Part shown: in pieces, positions 54,059 through 63,900 of the stretch
Numbering within the stretch: the first letter of the stretch is position 1
Layout: each line of letters opens with the position of its first letter
DNA from: Oscillospiraceae bacterium
Lineage (GTDB): Bacteria > Bacillota > Clostridia > Oscillospirales > Oscillospiraceae
Assembly (NCBI GenBank): GCA_016282135.1
Contig: JAEEKA010000098.1
Span: 1-64,000, forward strand
Reading direction: 5' to 3'
DNA length: 64,000 nucleotides
Notes under the pieces: model-generated
The model's input: only the letters and a program-made list of their open reading frames with translations
The model's database searches: none
Told to the model about the DNA's origin: nothing
Translations under genes and position numbers: made by a program

Positions 54059-55810
54059 TCAGATCGCAAACCGTGCGGAATAGTCTTCAAAGGCCGTCTG
54101 GAAATCCTGGGAGGGGCCGTCCTTCATCCGGTTCTGGGAAGCGTGGGTGTCAAAGCTGTCTCCCGCCAGCTCCAGCATGGCAAGGGCGACATTGGAGCAG
54201 TGGTCGCCTACCCGCTCCATTCCGGTAAGCAGGTCGTTGAACACGAAGCCCTGCTGAATGGTACAGTGCCCCTGCTGCAGGCGCTCCACGTGATGGCTCT
54301 TGGCCTCGTCGCAGAGCTGATCGATTACCTCCTCCAGGGGCTCCACACGCACGGCAAGGGTAAGGTCATTCTCAATGAACGCCTCAACCGTCAGCCGCAT
54401 GATCTCCCGGATCGCGGCGCTGATGGTGGCCAGTTCCCGGGTGGCATCCACGGAGAAGTCCATTTTCTTTTCGTGGATCTCTGCCGCGCTCTCCGCGATA
54501 TTCCGGGCGTGATCCGAAATCCGCTCGAAATCCGTAATGGTGTGCAGATACTTGGAAACGTCCTCATTCTGCTGACGGGTCAGCTCACGTCCGGTCAGCT
54601 TCACCAAATAGCTGCCCAGGGCGTCCTCATAGCGGTCACAGTCGTTCTCCATGCGCTTGACCGCCTCAAAGCCCTCCTTGCTGTAATTTGCAGTCAGGCC
54701 CAGCGCGGAGGAAATGGCCTCCCTGGCCCGCTCCGCCATGTCGTTGATGGTCAGTCTGCTCTGCTCCACAGCCAGGGAGGGATGCGCCAGAAAACGCTCC
54801 TCCAGCCGCATGGCGGGGTCCTCGTCGTCGGTCTTTTTCTCCCGCACCAGCAAGCACACCAGCGCCTCCAGCGCATCAGTGAAGGGCAGCAACAGGAGAA
54901 CCATCACAAAACGCAGCACGGAATTGACCATGGCAAGAGAGAACGGATTCATGACGGTCTGCAGGAAGTCAAAGCGCAAAATGGCGTCAGCCAGATAGAA
55001 CAGAGAAGCGCAGACCAGAACGCCGATGGTGGAGGCAACCAGATAGACGAAAGCGGTCCGTTTGCCGTCGGTATTCGCGCCCAGCGCGGAAAGCAGCACC
55101 GGGAAGGACGCGCCGATGGCAATGCCCATGAGCAGAGGGAGGGCGGCGTTAAAGCTCATGGCCCCAGTAAAGGAAAGGGCCTGGACGATACCGACCGCCG
55201 CTGAAGCCGATTGCAGGATCGCCGTAAAGGCTGTACCCACCAGGATGCCCAGAAGCGGATTCGACATGGAAGATAGAATGTTGGTGAACCAGGGCTGCTT
55301 TCCCAGGCCGGAGACCGCGCCGCTCATGGCGCTCATGCCGAACATCAGCACTGCAAAACCCATCAGAATATCGCCGATGTGGTGCTTGGTCTGATTTTTG
55401 GAAAACACCCGCAGAAATACGCCCGCGATGGCCACGATACCGGTCAGCGTGGCCGTGGAAAGAAGCTGCCGCCAGCCGCCGCTGCCCTCCAGATAACTCA
55501 GGCTGATGACCCAGCCGGTGACGGAGGTACCCAAGATCGCGCCTAAAATGACGCCGATGGCCTGACGCCGCTTCATCATGTTGGCGTTGACAAAGCCCAC
55601 CACCATCACCGAAGTGGCGCAGGAGGACTGGATTACGGCCGTGACGCCGGTACCCAGCAGCACACCCCGCAGGGTGGTGCTGGACAGGCGGTAGAGTACC
55701 AGCTCCAGCCGGTTGCCGGCCACCCGCTTGAGCCCGTCGCCCATCAGGGTCATGCCGAATAAAAACAGCGCAATTCCGCTGCACAGGGAAATAATTTCAG
55801 ATATTTCCAT
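54059..55810 (-). CDS. Second Na/Pi cotransporter family protein with PhoU domain
   Basis: A 583-residue paralogue of the protein at 6675. Two membrane repeats hold VIQSSCATSVMV near 60 and ILQSASAAVGIV near 199; the first threonine-rich motif is changed (QSSCAT, QSASAA). Residues 355-560 form the PhoU-like helical domain (TDFERISDHARNIAESAAEI near 443, MERVGDHCSNVALAMLEL near 537). The ATG at 55810 is favoured by AGAGGTG six bases upstream; a GTG nine bases earlier is possible. It is divergent from a PhoB/PhoR pair, so phosphate control is likely. Confidence 0.9.
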   Translation of the reverse strand: MEISEIISLCSGIALFLFGMTLMGDGLKRVAGNRLELVLYRLSSTTLRGVLLGTGVTAVIQSSCATSVMVVGFVNANMMKRRQAIGVILGAILGTSVTGWVISLSYLEGSGGWRQLLSTATLTGIVAIAGVFLRVFSKNQTKHHIGDILMGFAVLMFGMSAMSGAVSGLGKQPWFTNILSSMSNPLLGILVGTAFTAILQSASAAVGIVQALSFTGAMSFNAALPLLMGIAIGASFPVLLSALGANTDGKRTAFVYLVASTIGVLVCASLFYLADAILRFDFLQTVMNPFSLAMVNSVLRFVMVLLLLPFTDALEALVCLLVREKKTDDEDPAMRLEERFLAHPSLAVEQSRLTINDMAERAREAISSALGLTANYSKEGFEAVKRMENDCDRYEDALGSYLVKLTGRELTRQQNEDVSKYLHTITDFERISDHARNIAESAAEIHEKKMDFSVDATRELATISAAIREIMRLTVEAFIENDLTLAVRVEPLEEVIDQLCDEAKSHHVERLQQGHCTIQQGFVFNDLLTGMERVGDHCSNVALAMLELAGDSFDTHASQNRMKDGPSQDFQTAFEDYSARFAI

Positions 55811-55849
55811 ATCCTTCACCTCTTTCTCGATTCAGCATACAATGACAAG

Positions 55850-55881
55850 GTTAAATCTGCGGCCAGGAAAACGTTAAATCT
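55850..55881. promoter_or_regulatory. Direct repeat GTTAAATCT, candidate response-regulator site
   Basis: GTTAAATCT occurs at 55850-55858 and 55873-55881, 23 bases apart, in the divergent promoter between the Na/Pi gene and the PhoB-like gene. A PhoB/PhoP operator is plausible because of spacing and location, but the match to known Pho boxes is only partial. Confidence 0.4.
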
Positions 55882-55974
55882 ATGTAAAATTCTGAAATTA
55901 TTTCTGGCTTTTCGGGGAAAATGGTGCTACAATGGCCGCAGAATGAGGCTGCGGAGGCAGATCGGGGTGATTCA

Positions 55975-56652
55975 ATGCTCTATATTCTGGAGGACGACGA
56001 CAGCATTCGGAAGCTGGTGGTCTATGCCCTGGAGAGTCAGGGCTATAAGGCGGCAGGCTTCGGCGTCCCATCCGAGTTCTGGGAGGCAATGAAGCGAAAG
56101 ATGCCGGACTTGGTTCTGCTGGATATTATGCTGCCCCAGGAGGACGGACTTTCGATCCTTTCAAAGCTGCGGAAAAACGAACATACCGCCAGTTTGCCCG
56201 TGATCATGCTCACCGCGAAAAACACGGAATACGACAGGGCCTACGGTCTCGACCTGGGCGCGGACGACTACATCTCCAAGCCCTTCGGCATGATGGAGCT
56301 GGCCGCCCGGGTCCGGGCTGTCCTGCGCAGAGCCGAAAAGGGTGCCCAGGAGCCGGAATTCCGGGCAGGCTGCCTCCAAATGCTCCCGGCCCGTCATGAG
56401 GTCCTGGTGAACGAAGCACCCGTGCAGCTGACCTATAAGGAGTTTGAACTTCTGCGTCTGCTGCTGGAAGCCCGTGGCAGAGTGCTGACCCGGGAGATTC
56501 TGATGGATCGTGTCTGGGATATGACGGCAGAACGGGAAAACAGAACGCTTGACGTTCATATCCGCACCCTTCGGGCAAAGCTCGGCGCCGCCGGGCCTCT
56601 GGTGGAAACCGTCCGGGGTGTGGGGTATCGGTTACGCGAGGATACGCTATGA
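55975..56652 (+). CDS. PhoB/OmpR-family response regulator
   Basis: A 225-residue regulator. The receiver domain has the acidic pocket EDDD (5-8), phospho-acceptor in LVLLDIMLPQEDG near D47, LTAKN near 77 and YISKPFG near 98. A winged-helix DNA-binding domain occupies 125-223 (LTYKEFELLRLLLEARGRVL, DVHIRTLRAKL). The ATG at 55975 is chosen for the family N-terminus MLYILEDDD, with GGGGTGA upstream. It overlaps the sensor kinase by four bases. PhoB-like by its neighbour transporter. Confidence 0.9.
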   Translation: MLYILEDDDSIRKLVVYALESQGYKAAGFGVPSEFWEAMKRKMPDLVLLDIMLPQEDGLSILSKLRKNEHTASLPVIMLTAKNTEYDRAYGLDLGADDYISKPFGMMELAARVRAVLRRAEKGAQEPEFRAGCLQMLPARHEVLVNEAPVQLTYKEFELLRLLLEARGRVLTREILMDRVWDMTAERENRTLDVHIRTLRAKLGAAGPLVETVRGVGYRLREDTL

Positions 56653-58286
56653 CAAAAAAGATCTTTTCCTATTGCTTTCTGGTGGGCGCCTTGGCGCTGC
56701 TGCTCTGCGCCGGGGTGTTCTTTGGGCTCCAGTACCGGCAGAATCTGGACGTGGCCTATGCCGCGCTCCGGCAGGAGGCTCGGTATGCTGCCCACGGTAT
56801 CAGTCAAAACGGCGCTTCGTTTCTGGAAGGCCTGGAGACAGAAAAGCGCATTACCTGGATGGACAGCGACGGAACCGTACTGTACGATTCCCTAATCACA
56901 GAGCTGCCCAATCAAAAGGAGCTGGCCGAGATTCAGGCAGCGATTCAAGACGGCGAAGGACAGTCGATCCGTAAATCCGCCAGCGAGGGTGTGACCAATC
57001 TCTACTATGCGCTGCAAACTGAAAACGGGGACATTGTACGCCTGTCCATGCCCAGCAGCGCGGTGCAGGCCGCACTGGAAACCCTCAGCCCGGTGCTGTG
57101 GGTCTTTGTACTGGTGCTGACCCTGGCGGGGCTTCTTTCCTCCCGGGCAGCGAAGCAGATCGTCCAGCCCATCAACGAGTTGAATCTGGACCACCCGGAG
57201 CAAAGCCGGGTCTATTCCGAGCTCTCCCCTCTGGTCACCCGGCTGCAGGAGCTGCGGCTGACCAACGACGAGCAGATGGAGGCTCTGCACCAGCGGCAAA
57301 AGGAGTTCAATACCCTGACCGACAGCATGAGCGAGGGCTTCCTGATGCTGGACAAGAGCGGCAAGGTCCACAGCGCCAACGCCTGCGCCCGGCAGTTGTA
57401 TCCCGAATTAGCGGGCGAGGAGCCGGAGCTCACCGACCCCCAGGCGAAGGCAGCCGCGGAGGCGGCGATGGGAGGCAACCACCGGGAATCGGAGCTGCAA
57501 AAAAACGGCAGAAGCTGGCAGCTGATCGCCAGCCCGATCCGCTCCCGAGGTGTGATCGTGGGCGCAGTACTGCTTTGGATGGACGTAACCGAGCGGACTC
57601 AGCGGGAACGGCTGCGGCAGGAGTTTTCCGCCAACGTCTCTCACGAGCTGAAGACGCCTCTGACCTCCATTTCCGGCTTTGCGGAGCTGATGGCCCAGGG
57701 CAGTGTTCCTCCTGACAAAGTGCGGGAGTTCTCCGCCGACATCCACCGGGAGGCCCAGCGGCTGATTGCCCTGATTGAAGACATCCTGAAGCTCTCCAAG
57801 CTGGACGAAAACGCCAGCCTCCCGGAGAAGGAGCCGGTAGACCTGTACGCCCTCTCCCGGGACGTGCTGGACAGTCTCACCGCGGTGGCAGCCAAGCAGG
57901 ACGTTCACCTGTCTCTGGCGGGCGAGAGCGGAGAGATCAGCGGCGTCTGGCAGCTGCTGCATGAAATGGTCTACAATCTCTGCGACAACGCCATCAAATA
58001 CAACCGTCCCGGCGGCAGCGTCACAGTCACCGTGAAGCAGCTGCCGGCCTCCGTGCGGCTCTCCGTGGCGGACACCGGCATCGGCATACCGGCAGCGGAC
58101 CAGGGACGCGTGTTTGAACGCTTCTATCGGGTAGATAAAAGCCACTCCAAGCGCATCGGCGGCACCGGCCTTGGCCTGTCCATCGTCAAGCACGGGGCCA
58201 TGCTCCACAACGCCGCTGTTTCCCTGCACAGCATTCCCGATCAAGGAACCACCATCACCCTGGAGTTTCCCCTGACAACGCCGTAG
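56649..58286 (+). CDS. PhoR-like sensor histidine kinase
   Basis: A 545-residue membrane kinase. One helix near 7-27, an outside sensor of about 120 residues, a second helix near 145-165, then a PAS-like domain (LTDSMSEGFLMLDKSGKVHS near 225), the phospho-acceptor NVSHELKTPLTSISGFAELM near 330, N-box, and G-box GGTGLGLSIVKHG near 505. It would phosphorylate the preceding regulator. Its signal is probably phosphate status, inferred from the adjacent PhoU-type transporter. Confidence 0.92.
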   Translation: MTKKIFSYCFLVGALALLLCAGVFFGLQYRQNLDVAYAALRQEARYAAHGISQNGASFLEGLETEKRITWMDSDGTVLYDSLITELPNQKELAEIQAAIQDGEGQSIRKSASEGVTNLYYALQTENGDIVRLSMPSSAVQAALETLSPVLWVFVLVLTLAGLLSSRAAKQIVQPINELNLDHPEQSRVYSELSPLVTRLQELRLTNDEQMEALHQRQKEFNTLTDSMSEGFLMLDKSGKVHSANACARQLYPELAGEEPELTDPQAKAAAEAAMGGNHRESELQKNGRSWQLIASPIRSRGVIVGAVLLWMDVTERTQRERLRQEFSANVSHELKTPLTSISGFAELMAQGSVPPDKVREFSADIHREAQRLIALIEDILKLSKLDENASLPEKEPVDLYALSRDVLDSLTAVAAKQDVHLSLAGESGEISGVWQLLHEMVYNLCDNAIKYNRPGGSVTVTVKQLPASVRLSVADTGIGIPAADQGRVFERFYRVDKSHSKRIGGTGLGLSIVKHGAMLHNAAVSLHSIPDQGTTITLEFPLTTP

Positions 58287-58315
58287 CGATGCGAGAAAAA
58301 AACGGAGGCAAAGCC

Positions 58316-59131
58316 TTGAAAGATATTCTTACCGCGCCCTTCATGACAGAACTGGTGCGCACCATGACCAACATGTACGCTCACGGCTGGGACGAGCGAA
58401 ACGGTGGAAATGTGTCCGTCCTCCTGGAGGAGGCAGCGCTGAGTCCGTACCTGAATCCGCAGGCCGTAATTCGTACCCTTCCCACGGGCTTTGAGGCTCC
58501 GGAACTGGACGGGCGGTATTTCCTGGTCACCGGCACGGGCAAATATTTCAAGAACGTCCAATACGATCCCGCAAAGGATCTGGGCATTGTGCGTCTGGCA
58601 AAAGGCGGCGCGCAGGCGGAGCTCCTCTGGGGCTTCTCCGACGGCGGCCGGTTTACGTCCGAATTCCCGGCCCACATGATGAGCCACGTTTCCCGTTTGC
58701 GGGTTGATCCTCTGAACAAGGTCATCCTGCACTGCCACCCCGCGAATCTGCTGGCCATGACCTTTGTGCATGCGCTGGACGAAAAAGCCTTTACCCGCAG
58801 TCTCTGGCAGATGTGCAGCGAGTGCGTCATCGTATTCCCGGAGGGCGTCAACGTCCTGCCCTGGATGCTCTGCGGCACCAACGAAATCGGCGAAGCCACC
58901 GCAAAGAAAATGGAGACTGCCCGGCTGGTGGTCTGGGCCCAGCACGGCATCTACGGCGCCGGAAAGGATCTGGACGAGACCTTCGGTCTCATTGAGACCG
59001 CGGAAAAAGCCGCGGAAATCTACATGAAGATCGCCCATCTCCCCCGCCTCAACACCATTTCCGACGAGGGTTTGACCCGACTGGCGGAGCACTATGGCGT
59101 CAAGGTCAGGGACGGATATTTGAATCTGTGA
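58316..59131 (+). CDS. rhaD: Rhamnulose-1-phosphate aldolase
   Basis: A class II aldolase splitting L-rhamnulose 1-phosphate into dihydroxyacetone phosphate and L-lactaldehyde. The 271 residues begin like RhaD and carry GWDERNGGNVS (near 25), zinc ligands ILHCHPANLLAMT near 138 and ARLVVWAQHGIYGAG near 200. A TTG at 58316 with GGAGG seven bases upstream is preferred to the ATG at 58289, as it matches the family N-terminus. No other rhamnose genes lie here, so it may act on a different deoxy-sugar phosphate. Confidence 0.9.
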   Translation: MKDILTAPFMTELVRTMTNMYAHGWDERNGGNVSVLLEEAALSPYLNPQAVIRTLPTGFEAPELDGRYFLVTGTGKYFKNVQYDPAKDLGIVRLAKGGAQAELLWGFSDGGRFTSEFPAHMMSHVSRLRVDPLNKVILHCHPANLLAMTFVHALDEKAFTRSLWQMCSECVIVFPEGVNVLPWMLCGTNEIGEATAKKMETARLVVWAQHGIYGAGKDLDETFGLIETAEKAAEIYMKIAHLPRLNTISDEGLTRLAEHYGVKVRDGYLNL

Positions 59132-59162
59132 AAAACAGCAGGAAACGGAGGATGCCACCGAT

Positions 59163-59810
59163 ATGAATCAGGAATTGATCCGGAAAACAGAAGCGTTTCT
59201 GAAACAGAAGCTGGACAGCGGCGCATATCTGTACGCCAATCCGGCAGACAAGGCCTACCGTCTGGAGCACTCCTATCGAGTGGCAAACATCGGCAGGCAA
59301 ATCGCCCGGCGGGAGGGCTTTGATGAGACCGAGATGGTGATTGCCTGTCTGCTCCACGATATATCCTACTGCGAGGAGTTCGGAGAAAACGGCTGGCAGG
59401 AGCACGGCAGAAGAGCCGCCCAAATCGCCCGCCCCTTCCTGCGGGAGTTGGGGCTGCCGGAGGCGCGAATTGCGGACATTTGCTTCGGCATCGCCATTCA
59501 TGTAGACGATCAGGCAGATTTTCCCGGAGAGCGGACGCCTTTCGCTCTTTCCGTGGGCGACGCGGACAACATAGACCGCTTTGACGTCCTCCGGATCCAT
59601 GAGGCCCTTTGCCGCGATGGCTTCCTGTCCATGTCCCTGGAGGAAAAGTTGGCCCTGGCCCAGAAGCGCTTCGCACGTCTCGGCGAACTCCGGGACATGG
59701 AAATGGGCACCGGAACCGCCATGGAAATCTGGCGGGAGCGGGTAGACTACAGCAGAAGCTTCTACGAGAAGCTGATCGGCCAGTTCCGGAACAGCAGCAG
59801 CATTCTTTGA
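59163..59810 (+). CDS. HD-domain phosphohydrolase
   Basis: A 215-residue HD-superfamily protein. The HD metal motif is H...HD: RLEHSYRVANIGRQIAR near 33 and CLLHDISYCEEFGENG near 62, then a later ICFGIAIHVDDQAD near 107 and GDADNIDRFDV near 132. It probably hydrolyses a phosphorylated nucleotide or metabolite. GGAGG lies before the ATG; it follows rhaD by 31 bases. Confidence 0.85.
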   Translation: MNQELIRKTEAFLKQKLDSGAYLYANPADKAYRLEHSYRVANIGRQIARREGFDETEMVIACLLHDISYCEEFGENGWQEHGRRAAQIARPFLRELGLPEARIADICFGIAIHVDDQADFPGERTPFALSVGDADNIDRFDVLRIHEALCRDGFLSMSLEEKLALAQKRFARLGELRDMEMGTGTAMEIWRERVDYSRSFYEKLIGQFRNSSSIL

Positions 59811-59831
59811 AGAAATAAGGCATAGACACGG

Positions 59832-59869
59832 AAAAGCAGGTGTATCGGAAAACCGGCACACCTGCTTTT
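59832..59869. terminator. Bidirectional terminator after the HD gene
   Basis: AAAAGCAGGTGT (59832-59843) pairs with ACACCTGCTTTT (59858-59869), 14-base loop. Confidence 0.85.
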
Positions 59870-59876
59870 CCTTTAT

Positions 59877-60530
59877 TCAAATCACCTGATGAACCACAAT
59901 GGAACGATCCACCCTGGAGGCAAAGCGCTTGAAATCCTTCGGGCAGCCTGCCACAGATCCATAGTGAATGGGGATTACCACCCTGGGCCGGATCAGATTT
60001 GCCAGGTCCGCTGCCTCCGCAGGATCCATGGTATACTTTCCGCCGATGGGCAACATGGCAATATCGCAGCGAACTGCCATCGATTCCTCGGTGGCATCGG
60101 TATCTCCCGCAATATAGACCCGAAGGCCCTCCACAGTCAGCACGTATCCGACCCATCCGTTCGCCCGTGGATGGAAGGGCTTGGCGGGATTGTAGGCCGG
60201 AACCGTCTCAAATTCTATTCCTTCCACCAATCCCCTGGCAGAGGGCGAGAGCATCACGACCCGGTGGCCTGCCGTGGTCTGGGCGGCTTCCGACGCCATA
60301 CTTTCCGGGAGAACAAAGACGGTATCCGCCTTGCGCAGCTTTTCCACGTCCTCGGGAGAAAAGTGATCAAAATGGGAATGTGTGAAGAAAATAACGTCCG
60401 CGTCCAGGGGCGCTTCGGTCAGCATAAAGGGGTCAACGTACAGCACCTTTCCCCCGGTTTCAATTCTCACACTACTATGCGCATTCACTGTAATCTGATT
60501 CAAAAATTCAATTTCTCTATTCATGACCAT
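59877..60530 (-). CDS. MBL-fold metal-dependent hydrolase (UPF0173-like)
   Basis: A 217-residue metallo-beta-lactamase-fold protein. Zinc-site motif THSHFDHFS near 50, VPAYN near 110, IAGDTDATEES near 139, LPIGGKYTMDPAEAA near 159 and IPIHYGS near 187. Members of the UfaA/UPF0173 group hydrolyse small substrates, exact reaction unknown. AAGGA precedes the ATG. Convergent with the HD gene. Confidence 0.9.
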   Translation of the reverse strand: MVMNREIEFLNQITVNAHSSVRIETGGKVLYVDPFMLTEAPLDADVIFFTHSHFDHFSPEDVEKLRKADTVFVLPESMASEAAQTTAGHRVVMLSPSARGLVEGIEFETVPAYNPAKPFHPRANGWVGYVLTVEGLRVYIAGDTDATEESMAVRCDIAMLPIGGKYTMDPAEAADLANLIRPRVVIPIHYGSVAGCPKDFKRFASRVDRSIVVHQVI

Positions 60531-60880
60531 TCTCTTCCTTCCAATCGTTCACCAGACGCTTCCGGTTCGTGTCAACATAAATATATAAATTATTATATAT
60601 TTTTTCCGCAAAAAAGGCAATAGGACAAACATATTTAATTTGAACAATTCACGAAATAAAACCAAACAGTTTTTTGACATATCTCACACATTTTTTGAAA
60701 TCAAAGCCTTTTACAAAGCAGTTAAGAAAAAAATTTGTACGTTTCTTTCTTTTGCTGACTGTTTCTCCACAACATCTTGACCAATTCTTTATACATTCTT
60801 CAAATCTATTCATAAATTCTTCATACAAATTTATGCTGTAAAAAAATACTGTATAAAATTCAAAAATAAGTGGATAAATG
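60531..60880. other. AT-rich, gene-poor interval upstream of the secreted protease
   Basis: Base composition drops sharply in G and C compared with the rest of the window. A motif ATTCTT(C/T)A is repeated at 60784, 60795 and 60816 with a variant ATTCATA at 60808. A 79-codon minus-strand frame (60649-60888) has no ribosome site and biased Phe/Lys content; I do not call it. Confidence 0.5.
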
Positions 60881-60881
60881 C

Positions 60882-60910
60882 TGGACATTTTTTGTGCTTG
60901 GTGCTATGAT
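60882..60910 (+). promoter_or_regulatory. Promoter of the papain-family protease gene
   Basis: TGGACA (60882-60887) and extended TGC-TATGAT (60905-60910), 17-base spacer. Confidence 0.7.
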
Positions 60911-60968
60911 GACTTCGCTGACGCACGAACGTGCGGGGGCAAAATTTATGAAAGAGGAGATCTACCAA

Positions 60969-63900
60969 ATGAGACAAACCGGCAAAAAACTTCTGGCACT
61001 CTGTTTGACCGCGCTTCTCATCCTCGGCCTGCTTCCGACCGCTGCACTCGCAGTCGGATCCGGCCAGGGCACGGCAGACAAACCCGCAGCAATCCAATCC
61101 GGCTACATTCCCATGGACTACGTTGGCGGCAGAGCGATCACCGACGCCTACACGCGCGGCGATTCGGAAACTGTCAACAAGCTTTCCTCACGCTACACCC
61201 GCGCAGCCCTTCCCAGCAGCTACGATTCCCGCTCCTATGGCTATATCACCTCCGTCAAGAATCAGAACCCCTACGGCACCTGCTGGGCCTTCGGTACCAT
61301 GGCCCCCATCGAGACCTACATGATCAAGCACGGCATCATCAACGACAACACCGGTGCCGCTGCCACCACCAGCATGGACCTGTCTGAGTACCATCTGGCC
61401 TGGTTCAACTACACCAATGCTTACGATAAGCTGGGTATGCTGACCGGCGACTCCTCCAAGCCCCTGGGCGACACCTTCCTCGATCAAGGCGGCAACGGCG
61501 CGATGGCCACCTTCACAATGATGCGCTGGACCGGCCCCGCCTCCGAGGCAACCTCCGCCCTCAAGTACAGCAACGCCTCTACCTCCGGTCTGAACTCTCA
61601 GTATGCGTATAACTATAATGTTGCCCACGTCACCGACGTAACCTGGATTCCTGTCTCCAACCGGGACGCCGTCAAAGAAGCTATCATGGAGTACGGCGCG
61701 GCCACCATCAGCTATTACCACAGCGATTCCTACTACAACTCCTCCACCGGCGCCTACTGCTTCAAGCAGTCCGCCGCCTACGGCTCCAACAACTACCAGT
61801 ACGGCAACCACGCCGTCACTGTGGTGGGCTGGGACGACAACTATTCCAAGTCCAACTTTAAGTCCTCTTACGGTCCCAGCTCCAACGGCGCCTGGATCAT
61901 CAAGAACTCCTGGGGCTCCTCCTGGGGCAAGAGCGGCTACTTCTACCTCTCCTACGAGGATTCCGCGTCCTTGAACGACACCTGCTTCTTCTACAAGGTT
62001 GCAAACCTGGACAATTACGCCAACTGCTATCAGTATGACGGCACCTGCAACGTTGCCAACTATCAGTCCATGGGCAACAATTGCCAGATCGCCAACATCT
62101 TCACCGCCAACGGCTCCGAGAGCCTGAAGGCTGTCGCCATCGCCCCCTGGGACGAGGCCACTACCTACACCCTCAAGATCTACAAGAATCCCAGCTCCGC
62201 TTCCAACCCCACCTCCGGCACACTGATGACCACCCAGAACGGCTACTTTGAGTACTCCGGCTACTATACCATTCCCCTGGATACACCCGTCTCTCTGGCC
62301 GCAGGCGACAAGTTCGCGGTGGTCTTCACCCTGAGCACTCCCTCCCCTGATCCCGACGACGGCAAGTACGTCCATATCCCCTACGACGCTTCCGCCAAGA
62401 TCTCCTGGGCCCAATGGACCCACGCCAACCATGGCAATACCTCTTATTACAAGGAAGCCAACGGCTCCTGGACCGACGTGCCTGACAACGGCGACTTCCG
62501 CATCAAGGCCTACACCGACGACGCCAGCTACACCGTGACCGCCGTTTCCAACAACACCTCCTACGGCACGGTCTCCGTCAACGGTAACAAGATCACCGCG
62601 ACGCCCAAGAACGGCTATTACGTCTCCGACGCCCAGGTGACCTCCGGCACCGCCACGGTCTCCATCAACGGCAACATCATTACAGTCAATCCTTCCTCTG
62701 ACTGCACCGTTCGGGTCATCTTCTCGGTGAAGCCTCAGCTGACCGTCAACTTCATGGCCTGCGGCGCTTCCGCCGGAAGCCAAACCGCCTACATAAACGA
62801 CACCATTACCCTGCCCGCCACCGCCACCGCGGTCAACGGCTACACCTTCGTAGGCTGGACTGACGCCCAGATCGCCGAAACCACCAACAAGCCCAGCTAC
62901 TACGCTCCCGGCGCGGCCTACACCGTCACCGCCAACGCCACCTTGTACGCTCTGTACACCCGTACCGAAGGCAGCAACGAGATCATCTATGAGATCGTTG
63001 CCGAGCCCATCACCGACTGGAGCGGCAAATACGTCATCACCAGCGGCAAGGACAGCAACATGTACGTGCTGAAGGGTCTGTCCGGCGACACCTCCTACGA
63101 AAGCGCCTCCGCCGGCGGCACCGTGACCTTCGCCAACTCCGGCATGACGCTGAACAACGGCGTGCTGCGGAACGTGAATAACGCTTACGTCTTCGAGGCC
63201 GCTCCCGCCGGCTCCGGCTACAGCCTGAAGAACCTCTCCACCAACACCTACATGGGCAGCTACAACAGCTACCTCTACAGCCGTGCCTCCTACTCCGCCA
63301 GCTACTGCGTCTGGGGTCTGGAGTACGACACCTATAACATCTGCATGAAGGTGAGCAACGCCGCCAGCTCCAATTACCCCTACATGGTAAAGGGCTCCAA
63401 CTCCTACTTCGTCATCAACAGCGGCTACACCACCAACAAGACCCAGCTGTGGAAGCAGACCACCGCCTCCACCACCTACTACAACACCAATCCTTCCGCG
63501 GCTGTCCACACGCACACCGCCGCAGCCGCTGTGCAGGAGAACGTAGTGGCTGCCACCTGCACCGCCGCCGGCAGCTATGACGAGGTCGTCTACTGCGCCA
63601 CCTGCGGTCAGGAAATGAGCCGCACCCACAGGACCATCGCCGCCCTGGGCCACAACGCCGGCAGCCCCGTCCAGGAGAACTACGTTGCCCCCACCGCCAC
63701 CACCGACGGCGGCTATGACACCGTGGTCTACTGCACCCGCTGCAACGCTGAGCTGAGCCGCACCCACACCACTCTGCCCGCCACCGGCGTCACCACCTAT
63801 TACACGGTGAGCTTCTCCGTTCCCAACGGTGTGACCGCTCCCGCCAGCCAGACTGTGGCGGCAGGCAGCTCTATCAACCTGCCCACCGCGAGCGCTCCCT

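Noticed and set aside
60649..60888. 79-codon minus-strand frame in the AT-rich gap
   Set aside because: No ribosome site, start falls within the protease promoter, and composition follows the AT bias of the DNA.
61188..63767. 859-codon minus-strand open frame rich in Gly/Val inside the protease gene
   Set aside because: It is a mirror of the GC-rich, codon-biased protease coding strand; composition is almost only Gly, Val, Ala and Asp, with no domain, ribosome site or promoter.
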